This document shows, piece by piece, positions 9,209 through 19,945 of a stretch of 64,000 nt of DNA. Both the position numbers and the translations under genes were made by a program. The DNA is from Pseudoduganella danionis (GTDB lineage: Bacteria > Pseudomonadota > Gammaproteobacteria > Burkholderiales > Burkholderiaceae_D). Numbering within the stretch: the first letter of the stretch is position 1; each line of letters starts with the position of its first letter. The notes under the pieces were generated by a model. It was not told the DNA's origin. It made no database searches and worked only from the letters and a program-made list of their open reading frames with translations. The stretch is from NCBI RefSeq assembly GCF_009720775.1, contig NZ_WNKW01000001.1, forward strand, positions 1,674,001 to 1,738,000. Reading direction: 5' to 3'.

Positions 9209-10371
9209 GCAGCATGCTGCATTCCGCGCTGCCCGCTACGGCGCTGTGCCGCACTGTGCTGGCCGACGGACGGATACTGACCATCACGGCCAGCCGCCGT
9301 CCGCGCGCCAACCGTGCCGATGTCAAATGCAGCGTGGCAGCAGCGCCGGCGCTGGCCCAGCACATGCAGCAGGTGGTGCGCATGGCGCGCCTGACCGAGC
9401 CCGTACTCGATACGCGCGATCAGGTCGTGCTGAGCATGGACCATACGCCCGGCGCGCTCGAGCGCGACTGGGAACTGGCCGCCGTGCTGGCCGACCGCAT
9501 GGTGCGTGGCGTCTATCAGCCGGCCAATCCGGCCGGCGTATTTGCTTTCGGCGCTTCCGATGGCTGGCATCTGGGGCGGCTGCGGCTGGCGGAATTGCCC
9601 CTGCCTGTGCCGGTACAGCGCAGCAGCGCAGGTGCGGTTGCGGCCGGTGCTGGGGCTGCCGGCGAGAACGACCGCTACGCTATTGCGCTGGCCCGGTTGC
9701 CCGACGACGGCATGCTAGTGTATTCCGAAGCGGCCACCACGCTGCCGCGCGCGCCGGACGGGCGCTGCTTCGCCATCAGCCATCTGGGCGCTTTGCACGG
9801 ACATGCCGATCAGGCGGATTGTGTGGCCAGCGTACGCAGCTGGTTCCCGCTCTACAGTGGCGGCCTGCATGACAGTCTGGCATGGGTGGAAGTGAGCGTG
9901 TATCCGCTCGATGCGGCCGATGGCGGCGCCAGCGAAGAGGACAGCATCGCCGCGCCCCAGCTGGAACCGGCGCGCCTGCTGGGCTTGCGCCAGACGCTGG
10001 CGGCGGCACGCCATTTCGATGGCCACGGGCTGGGGCGCTGGCGTACGCTGGTGCGCTTCGGTCAGCCCGAGTTTCAGGGCGCATCGTATGAGCTGGCGCT
10101 GGTGATGGCCGACCGTATGGCGCGCGGGCGCGAATTCCTGCCGCGTGGCCGTCTGATCGCCAGCGGCCAGTCCAGTGCCTGGCATGCGGGGCTGGTGGAA
10201 GCGGTGGAAGGCCAGCAGGCCAAGCTGGAATTGATAATCCGGCAAGCCGGCGCGGGCGACCGTGTGCTGCTACCGGCGGACTGGGCAGCAACGCTGCCGG
10301 CCGGCTATCAGGCCCAGCTGCGCCAGCGTGGCGCCAGCCTGGCATGTATCGGCCGTATCGGCATGATTTAA
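9205..10371 (+). CDS. Protein with two Lon-protease-like domains, second with Ser-Lys dyad
   Basis: A 388-residue protein made of two similar halves. Each holds an E-L-A-x-V-x-A-D-R-M-x-R-G helix (DWELAAVLADRMVRG and SYELALVMADRMARG). In the second half S294 in QGASYELA and K340 in EGQQAKLEL, then DRVLLPADW, match the order and spacing of the Lon (S16) serine-lysine active site (46 residues here, 43 in E. coli Lon). In the first half the serine position is Asp, so that copy looks inactive. There is no AAA+ ATPase domain. A role as a peptidase or a peptide-binding part of the cluster is inferred. Translationally coupled by ATGA to the preceding gene. Confidence 0.55.
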   Translation: MSSMLHSALPATALCRTVLADGRILTITASRRPRANRADVKCSVAAAPALAQHMQQVVRMARLTEPVLDTRDQVVLSMDHTPGALERDWELAAVLADRMVRGVYQPANPAGVFAFGASDGWHLGRLRLAELPLPVPVQRSSAGAVAAGAGAAGENDRYAIALARLPDDGMLVYSEAATTLPRAPDGRCFAISHLGALHGHADQADCVASVRSWFPLYSGGLHDSLAWVEVSVYPLDAADGGASEEDSIAAPQLEPARLLGLRQTLAAARHFDGHGLGRWRTLVRFGQPEFQGASYELALVMADRMARGREFLPRGRLIASGQSSAWHAGLVEAVEGQQAKLELIIRQAGAGDRVLLPADWAATLPAGYQAQLRQRGASLACIGRIGMI

Positions 10372-10464
10372 AACGTGCGCAAACGCGCGCAAGAATGGAG
10401 CTGCCCTGCTAGAATCGGCTGATGGCAGAGCAATCCGCGAGATGAATGGTTGAGGGAGTCTGAC

Positions 10465-12573
10465 ATGTTCCGCAAGTTAGGTTTTGGTGGCGTCAAGTGT
10501 CCGCGCTGCGAACAGAAGAACGACGGCCAGTCGGGCTACTGCCAGCACTGCGGCCTGACGCTGGGTGCGCCGCGCAATGAGCCTGTGCTGCGCGATAACC
10601 GCTGGATACCGGCGGATGACGAGCTGGCCGTGTATTTCGGCGTCGCCAGCCTGTCCGGCATCTTCACCAAGACACTGCGCGTGCCTGCCATGGCGCGCGC
10701 CTATATCCTGCAGGCCGACAAGGCCACCGAAGTGCCGCAGGGCGAGTACGAGATTGAAGGCTTTTTCACGCGCCTCAACCACCTGCTGCGCAACCAGCAT
10801 GCCGAAATCCTGATCACGCGCAGCGTGGCGCTGCCCGTCAGTTTCGAGTTCGAGCAGTTGCGTACGGCCGAGCAGCTCAAGGTGGCGGCCAGTTTTACTA
10901 TCAATCTGGCGATCGAGCAGGTGCCCGCGTTTGCGCGCCACTTCATGACGGCGCCCGGTACCGTCACCACGCGCCATTTGCAGGATTTGCTGGAGCCGTC
11001 CGTGCGCCAGCTGGCGACGGAATTCATCGCCAGCCGTTCCATCCGCGATATGGCCGACAACGGCCATCTGCGCCAGCAGCTCGATGAGCGCCTGCAGTCG
11101 GGCCTGAAGCTGCGGCTGGCCAGCTACGGGCTGGCAGTGGAACGGGTGGAGACGGTAGCGCTGCGGCACGATAAATACGACCATAACCGCGAACGGGTGG
11201 GCAGCCTGTGGCTGGTGGCCGATGAACGTCAGGGCCAGCTTGAACACACGCGCCAGCTCGACCAGCTGTACGATGCCGAAGAATGGCAGGCCATCGCCCG
11301 CGAGGAGCGCAAGCAGCATACGGAATTGCGCCGCGCCGAGCTGAAACAGGATGCTGCCGTCGACCGGGCCGAGCTGACCTTGAAGGAATCGGAACGCCTG
11401 CAGGCGCTGCGCGCACGCGAAGTGGATCTGTACAGCCGCATCATGGACGCCAAGACGCGCAAGGTCGCGCTGGACAAGGGCGCGGGCACGGTGCTGGCCG
11501 ATCTGGAGCATGAACTGGCCAAAAACAAGGCACAGCGCGATGGCGAAGCGGCAGACTGGGAACATGTGCGCCAGCTGGCCCGCATCCGTATGCAGACGGA
11601 GCTGGAAGTGCTGCAGCAGACGGCAGCCGAGCAGCGGCAACTGGCGCAGCAGCGCCTGTCGCACCAGCTGCGCCAGCAGGCCATCGAAAACCAGATCGGG
11701 AATGCGCTGCGCATCGAAGACGAAGCGCAGCGCCGTCAGGAGCTGCTGGCCCTGCGCGAACAGGAAAAAGCCGAAAAGCAGCGCGAGCTGGCGATTGAGG
11801 CGGAAGCCCATCAGCAGCAGCTGCAAAGCCTGACGCTGGCCACTCTGGCCCAGCGGCGCCAGGCCGAGCGGGTGCAGGAATGGGAAGACCAGCAGGCACT
11901 GGCGCGCCAGCGCGAGCTAATGCGTACCGATGCCGTCAAGGATGCGGGCAATGCGGTGGAAGTGGCACAGGTAAGGCAGCGGCTCGAAGCTTTGCAGCGC
12001 GAAGGCGCGGCGGCCGATGCGCTGGCCCAGCACGAGAAGCTGCTGCGGACGCTGGAAGCAGACCAGCTGCATACGCGTCAGCAGCAGGCCAGTGCCAGAC
12101 AGGCCATGCAGGACCAGCTGGCCATCGAGGAACAGCGCCAGTTGCTGCGCCAGCGCGAGCAGGAGCTGCAGTGGCAGCAGGAATTGCGCAAGCTGGATCA
12201 GGCCAGGGAAGAGCGCTATGCGCGCTGGAAGGGCGATTACGAAGTGCTGCTGGCGCAGCAGAGCCACGAGCTGGCGCGCATGGATGCCATGCACCGGATT
12301 AGCGACACGGCCAAACTGGCCACGGCTGCCGGACCCAATGTGCAGGCGCTGGCGCAGGTGATGGGCCTGCAAATACAGGCTGGCATGGACGCCGCGCAGA
12401 TCCACGCCCATGCGCAGGTGGTAGGCGCGGGCCAGCCGCCGGCACCGGTGGCCGCTGCCGCAGCGCCGGCCCGCTGCAGCAACGGCCATGTGCTGCGCGC
12501 CGGCCATGAGGACGATAAATTTTGTGCCACCTGTGGCGTGGCTTTGCAGGAAACCAGCAAGCTTGGCGGCTGA
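10465..12573 (+). CDS. Zinc-ribbon / SPFH-like / long coiled-coil protein
   Basis: 702 residues. The N-terminus is a zinc ribbon (C12-x2-C15 ... C26-x2-C29). Residues about 35-260 form an SPFH/band-7-like region. Residues about 265-600 are a long Glu/Gln/Arg-rich coiled coil. A second, C-terminal zinc ribbon (CSNGH ... FCATC) ends the protein. Bacterial zinc-ribbon SPFH proteins are often called 'virion core protein-like' and assemble near membranes. ATG 10465 has a GAGGGAG site; an in-frame TTG at 10450 is less likely. It ends 23 bp before the kinase gene. I infer a scaffold for the kinase that follows. Confidence 0.75.
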   Translation: MFRKLGFGGVKCPRCEQKNDGQSGYCQHCGLTLGAPRNEPVLRDNRWIPADDELAVYFGVASLSGIFTKTLRVPAMARAYILQADKATEVPQGEYEIEGFFTRLNHLLRNQHAEILITRSVALPVSFEFEQLRTAEQLKVAASFTINLAIEQVPAFARHFMTAPGTVTTRHLQDLLEPSVRQLATEFIASRSIRDMADNGHLRQQLDERLQSGLKLRLASYGLAVERVETVALRHDKYDHNRERVGSLWLVADERQGQLEHTRQLDQLYDAEEWQAIAREERKQHTELRRAELKQDAAVDRAELTLKESERLQALRAREVDLYSRIMDAKTRKVALDKGAGTVLADLEHELAKNKAQRDGEAADWEHVRQLARIRMQTELEVLQQTAAEQRQLAQQRLSHQLRQQAIENQIGNALRIEDEAQRRQELLALREQEKAEKQRELAIEAEAHQQQLQSLTLATLAQRRQAERVQEWEDQQALARQRELMRTDAVKDAGNAVEVAQVRQRLEALQREGAAADALAQHEKLLRTLEADQLHTRQQQASARQAMQDQLAIEEQRQLLRQREQELQWQQELRKLDQAREERYARWKGDYEVLLAQQSHELARMDAMHRISDTAKLATAAGPNVQALAQVMGLQIQAGMDAAQIHAHAQVVGAGQPPAPVAAAAAPARCSNGHVLRAGHEDDKFCATCGVALQETSKLGG

Positions 12574-12596
12574 CTAAAAAGCCGATATTTCGAAAC

Positions 12597-14909
<2,313 letters not shown>

Positions 14910-14960
14910 CGGGCGGCGGGGTGTATACTGTCGGCCTCTTTAAACTTCTGGACTACTACC

Positions 14961-15305
14961 ATGAGCGCACTGCCACCATGCCCTAAATGCCATTCCGAAT
15001 ACACCTACGAAGATGGCGCCATGCTGGTGTGCCCGGAGTGCGCCCACGAATGGAGCGCCACGGCGACCGAAGCCGCTGAAGAAACCGCGCGTGTGTACCG
15101 CGATGCAGTCGGTAACATCCTGCAGGATGGCGACACCGTGACCGTGATCAAGGACCTGAAACTCAAAGGCGGTGGCGGCACCGTCAAAGTCGGCACCAAG
15201 GTCAAGAACATCCGTCTGGTCGATAGCGACCACGATATCGACTGCAAAATCGATGGTTTCGGCCAGATGGGTCTGAAAACCGAATTCGTCAAAAAAGTCG
15301 TGTAA
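14961..15305 (+). CDS. yjdM: PhnA/YjdM family zinc-ribbon protein
   Basis: 114 residues, typical family length. An N-terminal zinc ribbon ([13 protein letters not shown] ... CPEC) precedes the conserved [15 protein letters not shown] strand block and the LKTEFVKKV ending. The family was named for alkylphosphonate use, but its actual role is not settled. A TATACT element at about 14923 may serve as its -10 box, so it is likely transcribed apart from the kinase gene. Confidence 0.92.
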   Translation: MSALPPCPKCHSEYTYEDGAMLVCPECAHEWSATATEAAEETARVYRDAVGNILQDGDTVTVIKDLKLKGGGGTVKVGTKVKNIRLVDSDHDIDCKIDGFGQMGLKTEFVKKVV

Positions 15306-15312
15306 TGCGGCT

Positions 15313-15340
15313 GCGTGAGCCGCGCTCTGCGAGCTCACGC
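15313..15340. repeat. Inverted repeat, possible weak terminator after yjdM
   Basis: GCGTGAGC (15313-15320) and GCTCACGC (15333-15340) form a perfect 8-bp stem with a 12-base loop just after the yjdM stop. No T-run follows on the plus strand, so termination would be weak or factor-assisted. Confidence 0.4.
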
Positions 15341-15390
15341 CAAACGGTGTAAATTAGCGGTTCTTTGTCTCCTCCATAAAGGACCGCCGT

Positions 15391-15789
15391 ATGACTATCC
15401 GAGTATTGCGCGACCAGTCGCTGCCTATGCGCCACATCGTTCATGTGCGCGATCACATTTTCTCGACCGACGGTTCGGAAGCCGAAGGCGGCAGCGATGC
15501 CGGCCCTTCGCCGCACGATCTGTATGATGCGGCCCTGAGCTCCTGCAAGGCGCTGACCGTGGTGTGGTACGCCAAGCGCAAGAACATCCCGCTGGAAAAC
15601 GTCGAAGTCAGCATCGCGCGTGACGCCAGCGAAGAGCGCCAGGGCGTCTACCGTCTGGCCGTTACGCTGTATCTGGGCGGCGATCTGACGGACGACCAGC
15701 GCGCCGAACTGCTGGCCGCGGCGCAGAAATGTCCGGTCCATAAGCTGATGGCTTCCGTGACCACGGAAATCAGCACCCTGCTGGGTTAA
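15391..15789 (+). CDS. OsmC-family peroxidase-like protein
   Basis: 132 residues of the OsmC/Ohr fold. Signs are the GPSPHDLYDAALSSCKALT segment with the first conserved cysteine and the later KCPVHKLM segment with the second, the pair that reduces organic peroxides in the family. It starts after a ribosome site in AAAGGACC. It is followed 4 bp later by the pirin gene, so the two are probably one transcript with an oxidative-stress theme. Confidence 0.88.
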   Translation: MTIRVLRDQSLPMRHIVHVRDHIFSTDGSEAEGGSDAGPSPHDLYDAALSSCKALTVVWYAKRKNIPLENVEVSIARDASEERQGVYRLAVTLYLGGDLTDDQRAELLAAAQKCPVHKLMASVTTEISTLLG

Positions 15790-15793
15790 GGCC

Positions 15794-16672
15794 ATGACCG
15801 TCACGACCCTGATCAAAGGCCACGAGAAAGACCTCGGCGGCGGCTTCGTGGTGCGCCGCTATCTGCCTGCTGCCGTCAAGCAGGCGGTCGGCCCCTTCAT
15901 TTTCTTCGACCATTTCGGTCCCGTCGATGTGCCGGCCGATGCCAACCACGACGTGCGGCCGCACCCGCATATCGGACTGGCGACGGTAACCTATCTGTTC
16001 GAGGGCGCGATGGATCACCGCGACAGCGTGGGCAGCGTGCAGCGCATCGAACCGGGCGCCATCAACTGGATGACGGCGGGACGCGGCATCGTCCACTCGG
16101 AACGTACACCGGCCGATCTGGTGGGCGTGCCGCACCGCACGCACGGCTTGCAGTTGTGGGCGGCGCTGCCGGTGGCGCATGAAGAAAGCGCGCCCGGCTT
16201 CTGCCACACGCCTGCGGACGCGATTCCCGAATACACGGCCGCTGGCGTCTGCGTGCGCGTGCTGGTGGGTTCCGCCTTCGGCCTGACTTCACCCGTGCAG
16301 ACCTATAGCCCCACGCTGTATCTGGATGTGATGCTGCAGGAAGGCGCAGAACTGGCGCTGGAACAGTTACCGGCGGAAGCGGCTATCTATCCCATCAGCG
16401 GCGAGATCAGCGTGGACGGGCAGGCGCTAGCGCTGCATGCCATGGCCTTGCTCGATACGGCGGCAGCGCTGAAGGTCAGCGTGCATAGCGAGGCGCGCTT
16501 TGTGCTGATCGGTGGCGCAGCACTGGATGGCCATCGCTATATGTCGTGGAATTTTGTTTCGTCGCGCAAGGAGCGCATCGTGCAGGCCAGTGCAGACTGG
16601 GAAGCCCAGCGCTTCGATGCCGTACCGGGCGAAACGGAATTCATACCGCTACCGGCGCGGCTGCCGCGCTAA
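15794..16672 (+). CDS. Pirin family cupin protein
   Basis: 292 residues with two cupin domains. The N-terminal pirin signature is clear: GPFIFFDHFGPV, DVRPHPHIGLATVTYLFEG (metal-binding His pair), MTAGRGIVHSER and HGLQLWAALP. Pirins bind Fe; some have quercetinase activity and others act as regulators. The gene abuts the osmC-like gene and is convergent with the FHA gene, 14 bp away. Confidence 0.93.
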   Translation: MTVTTLIKGHEKDLGGGFVVRRYLPAAVKQAVGPFIFFDHFGPVDVPADANHDVRPHPHIGLATVTYLFEGAMDHRDSVGSVQRIEPGAINWMTAGRGIVHSERTPADLVGVPHRTHGLQLWAALPVAHEESAPGFCHTPADAIPEYTAAGVCVRVLVGSAFGLTSPVQTYSPTLYLDVMLQEGAELALEQLPAEAAIYPISGEISVDGQALALHAMALLDTAAALKVSVHSEARFVLIGGAALDGHRYMSWNFVSSRKERIVQASADWEAQRFDAVPGETEFIPLPARLPR

Positions 16673-16686
16673 GCGTCAGCGCTGCG

Positions 16687-18210
16687 TCAGGCCGTGGAGA
16701 GTGCGCCGGCTGCCACCGTTTCATACAGATCGGTGGCATGGGTGCGGATGATCCAGTGTTCCGGATACGGATCGCTGGCGAAGCGGCTGGGGCGGGCGAT
16801 GCGGCTCAGCTTATCGAGCGGCGTGGTGGGTGCCAGCGCGGTTTCCTTGCCGGTCACCTGATCCAGATGCCAGAAGCCGCCATCGCGGTGCAGCAGTATG
16901 GGCAGTGCGGCAGCCTGCGGCGTGGCCGGATAGGCTTTGAGCGGATAGCCGGGATGGGTCTCCGGCATCAGCAGGTAGTAGCATTCGGCGCTGGCGCCGT
17001 GATCCAGCCGGTGCAGAATCACGCCATGCGGCATGATGGCGGAAACCGTCAGCACCACGATGCCCTTGATGCTGGCCGTGAGTTCGATGCGCATGCCCAG
17101 CCTGAGCGTGGTGGGCTTGTGTTTGCCGGGCCAGACGCCATCGAGCAGGATGCCGTAGCGTGACACGTCTTCAATTTCGAAACCGGCACCGGCGCGGCGG
17201 ATCACCGCGTGGCGGCCGGACAGGCGGCGCGTCAGGCCATTGCTGTCCTGGCCATCGGGCGTGTAATGGGTCAGCAGCAGATTGGCTTCCGGATCGACCA
17301 GCTCGAAACGCCCCAGCACACATTCGTCCAGCGCAAACAGGCGCACCTGACGCTGGGTGCCCGCTTCTGGCGCGGCATTCACCAGACTGGCCGCGCGGCT
17401 GGGGTGAGGGTGCACGGCCGGACCTTGCGGCATATCGATTTCTATCAGGTCTTCATCCCACGCGATGGTGGGGAAACTCAGATCGACCTTGCCGGCGCTG
17501 GCGCCCAGATCGAGCTGGGCGATGCCGGCATTGCGTGCGGTGACGTCGATATCGACGCTGTGGCCATCGGGCGCGCTGACGCGGGCAATGGCGGCATCGT
17601 CGGCCATCACGCGCACGTTCTTGTGGGTGCTGAGGAAGATGCGGTGGATTTCCGTCAGCGTGGCATCGGGCCGTGGCACCAGGATCACGAAGGTGCAGAC
17701 CCATTTGCGCGTGGCTAGGCCGGTGTGGCGGCTGGTCAGCTCTATGCTGATCTGGTACTGCCCGTGTTCCTTGCCGCGCGAGGAAAACTCGGCGAATACG
17801 GGGCGCCATTCGCCGCCGCTGGCGCGCACGAAGGACTGCTGCGATGCGCCGTTGGGTATCAGGTCCGATTGCAGTTGCAGCACCAGCTCGGGAGCGCAGC
17901 CTTCGGGCATGCCGCGCAAGGTCATTTTCAGGGCCTGACGACCACCGGCGGCGCGCGGATCGAATCCGCTGATGTGCAACTGGGGGCGGTCCGACTGGGC
18001 GCGCTGGACCGGGCGGGCGTAATTGGGGGCGGGTTCTGCCGGCGCAGCATCAAGCGCCGTGCCGGCGGAGCTGGCACGGGCGGTGCGCATGGCACTCAGC
18101 AGGTCAAAGCTGGACGGTGCGGGCTGGGTGTGGCCACCCTCGCACGTAGTCGCTCCAGGCATGACCCAGTAGGTGCAATGCGGATGCTGGGCATTACTGC
18201 ATTTTTTCAT
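16687..18210 (-). CDS. FHA-domain protein with N-terminal Cys cluster
   Basis: 507 residues. The start has C4, C12, C23 and H27, probably a small zinc site. Residues about 85-270 contain strand-rich material. The FHA domain (about 288-393) shows VLGRFE, the key LSGRHAVIRR segment and IEDVSRYGILLDG. FHA domains bind phosphothreonine, which suits the two kinases in the cluster. The last 110 residues are unassigned and contain a LLMPETHPGYPLKAYPA stretch. No membrane segment is seen, so a cytoplasmic reader of kinase output is likely. It is the last gene of the reverse arm. Confidence 0.85.
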   Translation of the reverse strand: MKKCSNAQHPHCTYWVMPGATTCEGGHTQPAPSSFDLLSAMRTARASSAGTALDAAPAEPAPNYARPVQRAQSDRPQLHISGFDPRAAGGRQALKMTLRGMPEGCAPELVLQLQSDLIPNGASQQSFVRASGGEWRPVFAEFSSRGKEHGQYQISIELTSRHTGLATRKWVCTFVILVPRPDATLTEIHRIFLSTHKNVRVMADDAAIARVSAPDGHSVDIDVTARNAGIAQLDLGASAGKVDLSFPTIAWDEDLIEIDMPQGPAVHPHPSRAASLVNAAPEAGTQRQVRLFALDECVLGRFELVDPEANLLLTHYTPDGQDSNGLTRRLSGRHAVIRRAGAGFEIEDVSRYGILLDGVWPGKHKPTTLRLGMRIELTASIKGIVVLTVSAIMPHGVILHRLDHGASAECYYLLMPETHPGYPLKAYPATPQAAALPILLHRDGGFWHLDQVTGKETALAPTTPLDKLSRIARPSRFASDPYPEHWIIRTHATDLYETVAAGALSTA

Positions 18211-18328
18211 GATGAACCGGCACTGGGATACCCCTCAGTGTAGGCGCTTTTTGCCCTGTTTGGCAATCCGATCACTGATCGTCGTGGCGAATTTTCGCGC
18301 GGCTCATGGCAGTTTTGCCACGTCCGCA

Positions 18329-19324
18329 TTAATCGTGGGGCTTTGCTGCCTGTGGTAGTGCTGTTTCGTCAATATTGCCATGGTGCGCAACGAGCGGACG
18401 CAACAGGATGGCACTCAGATTATCGATGTGCAGGGCCGGTGGCGGGTGCTGGCGGTAGTCGTGGTAGAGCGCCTCGAGCGCCGCTGCAACGGGCTGCCCG
18501 GGCCCGCCCAGCAGTGCCGGCCAGCGTGCCACCCACAGGTCGGGGCGGGCGCAGGACCAGAAGCCGTCCGTGGCCAGCAGGTAGAGCGCGTCGCTGCGCA
18601 GGGTGAGCGCGCGCCGGTCCGGCAGATGCTGCAGGAAGGCGGGCAGACTGGCCTGATCTAGCGCATGCAGGCCGTCGGCCAGCACCTGCGGGTTGTCGAA
18701 TGCATTGCCGAGGATGTAGGCCTGCGCGATCTGGGGCCGGTGTTCGCCGTGCACCTGCTGCCACCATTGCTGTTCGTCGAGCAGGCCGTGCATGGCGTAG
18801 GCCGTGGCCGGCACATGGTCGACCGTGAGCGGGCGCACGGTTTCAGCGCTGATTTCGTACAGACGCGAGTCGCCCACGTGGTACAGCAAGGGGGCGCTGT
18901 CGGCCGGGATTTCCAGCAAGGTGAGCGTGGTGCCGGGGCGGCGGAAGCTGTCGGCATCGTGCAACTGGCGGAACTGCTGCTGCAGGCGGTGGTGCAGGGC
19001 ATCGAGCTGTTCGCCAAGTTGCTGCAGCGTGTGGCAGGCCGGCACCTGCAGCAGTGCCTGCGCTACGGCTTCGGCAGCTTCGCGGCCATGACCATGGCCG
19101 CCCATGCCATCGAGCACGGCGAGGCGCACATGGCCGGCTGGCCAGTCCGCCACGGTCAGGCTGAGCGGCTGCTGCTCGAGCATGAGGACGGCCTGTCCGC
19201 GCGCATCGATCAGCAGCAGATTGTCCTGATTTTCCGGCACCTGCAGCTTGCTGATGCTGGCTTCGCAGCGGGCCGCCACGCTCAGGCTGGCGCCGAAATC
19301 CAGTTGGTCGGTCAGGCTGGTCAT
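18329..19324 (-). CDS. PP2C-family Ser/Thr phosphatase
   Basis: 331 residues from ATG 19324. Metal-binding PP2C motifs are present: LAVLDGMGGHGHG, TTLTLLEI, HVGDSRLYEI, LLATDGFW and the closing HIDNLSAILL. An in-frame upstream extension to 19519 would overlap the SH3-like gene and looks like non-homologous sequence, so I used the internal start. The product should reverse the cluster's kinases, as PstP does in actinobacteria. No transmembrane segment is visible. Confidence 0.9.
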   Translation of the reverse strand: MTSLTDQLDFGASLSVAARCEASISKLQVPENQDNLLLIDARGQAVLMLEQQPLSLTVADWPAGHVRLAVLDGMGGHGHGREAAEAVAQALLQVPACHTLQQLGEQLDALHHRLQQQFRQLHDADSFRRPGTTLTLLEIPADSAPLLYHVGDSRLYEISAETVRPLTVDHVPATAYAMHGLLDEQQWWQQVHGEHRPQIAQAYILGNAFDNPQVLADGLHALDQASLPAFLQHLPDRRALTLRSDALYLLATDGFWSCARPDLWVARWPALLGGPGQPVAAALEALYHDYRQHPPPALHIDNLSAILLRPLVAHHGNIDETALPQAAKPHD

Positions 19325-19406
19325 GGCTAGGGCAGATGTACGGCGCGGTGGGAAAGGCCACAGCTTAGCCGAAAACCGCGCCGGCGCGGCACAACGGGCT
19401 GGCGAT

Positions 19407-19931
19407 TTAGTGTTCATGCGTCTGGCCTGCCGCTTCTTCGCTGCGGCGCAGCCACAGGCTGCTGACCCAGCCCGTGCTGCACTGGCCGCGGTTACAGGCG
19501 CTGATCTGCCACCAGTCACCTTGACGCTGGCCGGTCGGTGTGACCAGTGCCCCGGCCGGAATGGTGCGCATGCGGGTGGCTTGTACCCCGGCCGCGTAGC
19601 GCAGGTTCAGGTCGTGATGCACGATGAATGGCTGCGCCCTAGCCGCGCTGCCCGCAGCCGCGCCGGATTGGAGAGCGGCGGCACTGTCGTCGCGGGCGGA
19701 TGCGGTAGCACTATGGCCGCTGCTGTCCGCTACGCCGCTGGCAGCATGGGCAGGCAGCAGCCAGTGGCTGAATAGCTGGGCAAACAGCAGCGTGCCGCCC
19801 AGCGTAACGGCGATGGCGCGCAGGTTCAGCTGGCGCCACCAGCGGCGCGGCGTGCAGTAAGCGGCCAGCACCAGCGTGACGAGCAGCGCTGCAGGATAGA
19901 TGGCTGCGGCTAGCGGCAGAGGTAAGTTCAT
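19407..19931 (-). CDS. Membrane protein with C-terminal SH3-like domain
   Basis: 174 residues. Two hydrophobic segments (about 6-25 and 38-60) are followed by an Ala/Ser-rich linker and a bacterial SH3-like domain (LRYAAGVQATRMRTIPAGALVTPTGQRQGDWWQIS then GWVSSLWL). Such domains bind peptidoglycan or peptides in the periplasm. This fits the wall-synthesis partners on either side. It lies 14 bp after the FHA-like gene in the reverse operon. Confidence 0.75.
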   Translation of the reverse strand: MNLPLPLAAAIYPAALLVTLVLAAYCTPRRWWRQLNLRAIAVTLGGTLLFAQLFSHWLLPAHAASGVADSSGHSATASARDDSAAALQSGAAAGSAARAQPFIVHHDLNLRYAAGVQATRMRTIPAGALVTPTGQRQGDWWQISACNRGQCSTGWVSSLWLRRSEEAAGQTHEH

Positions 19932-19945
19932 GGCGGCTCCGCGCG

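Noticed and set aside
19325-19519. N-terminal extension of the PP2C gene
   Set aside because: It overlaps the SH3-like gene's end, and the added residues do not look like PP2C sequence.
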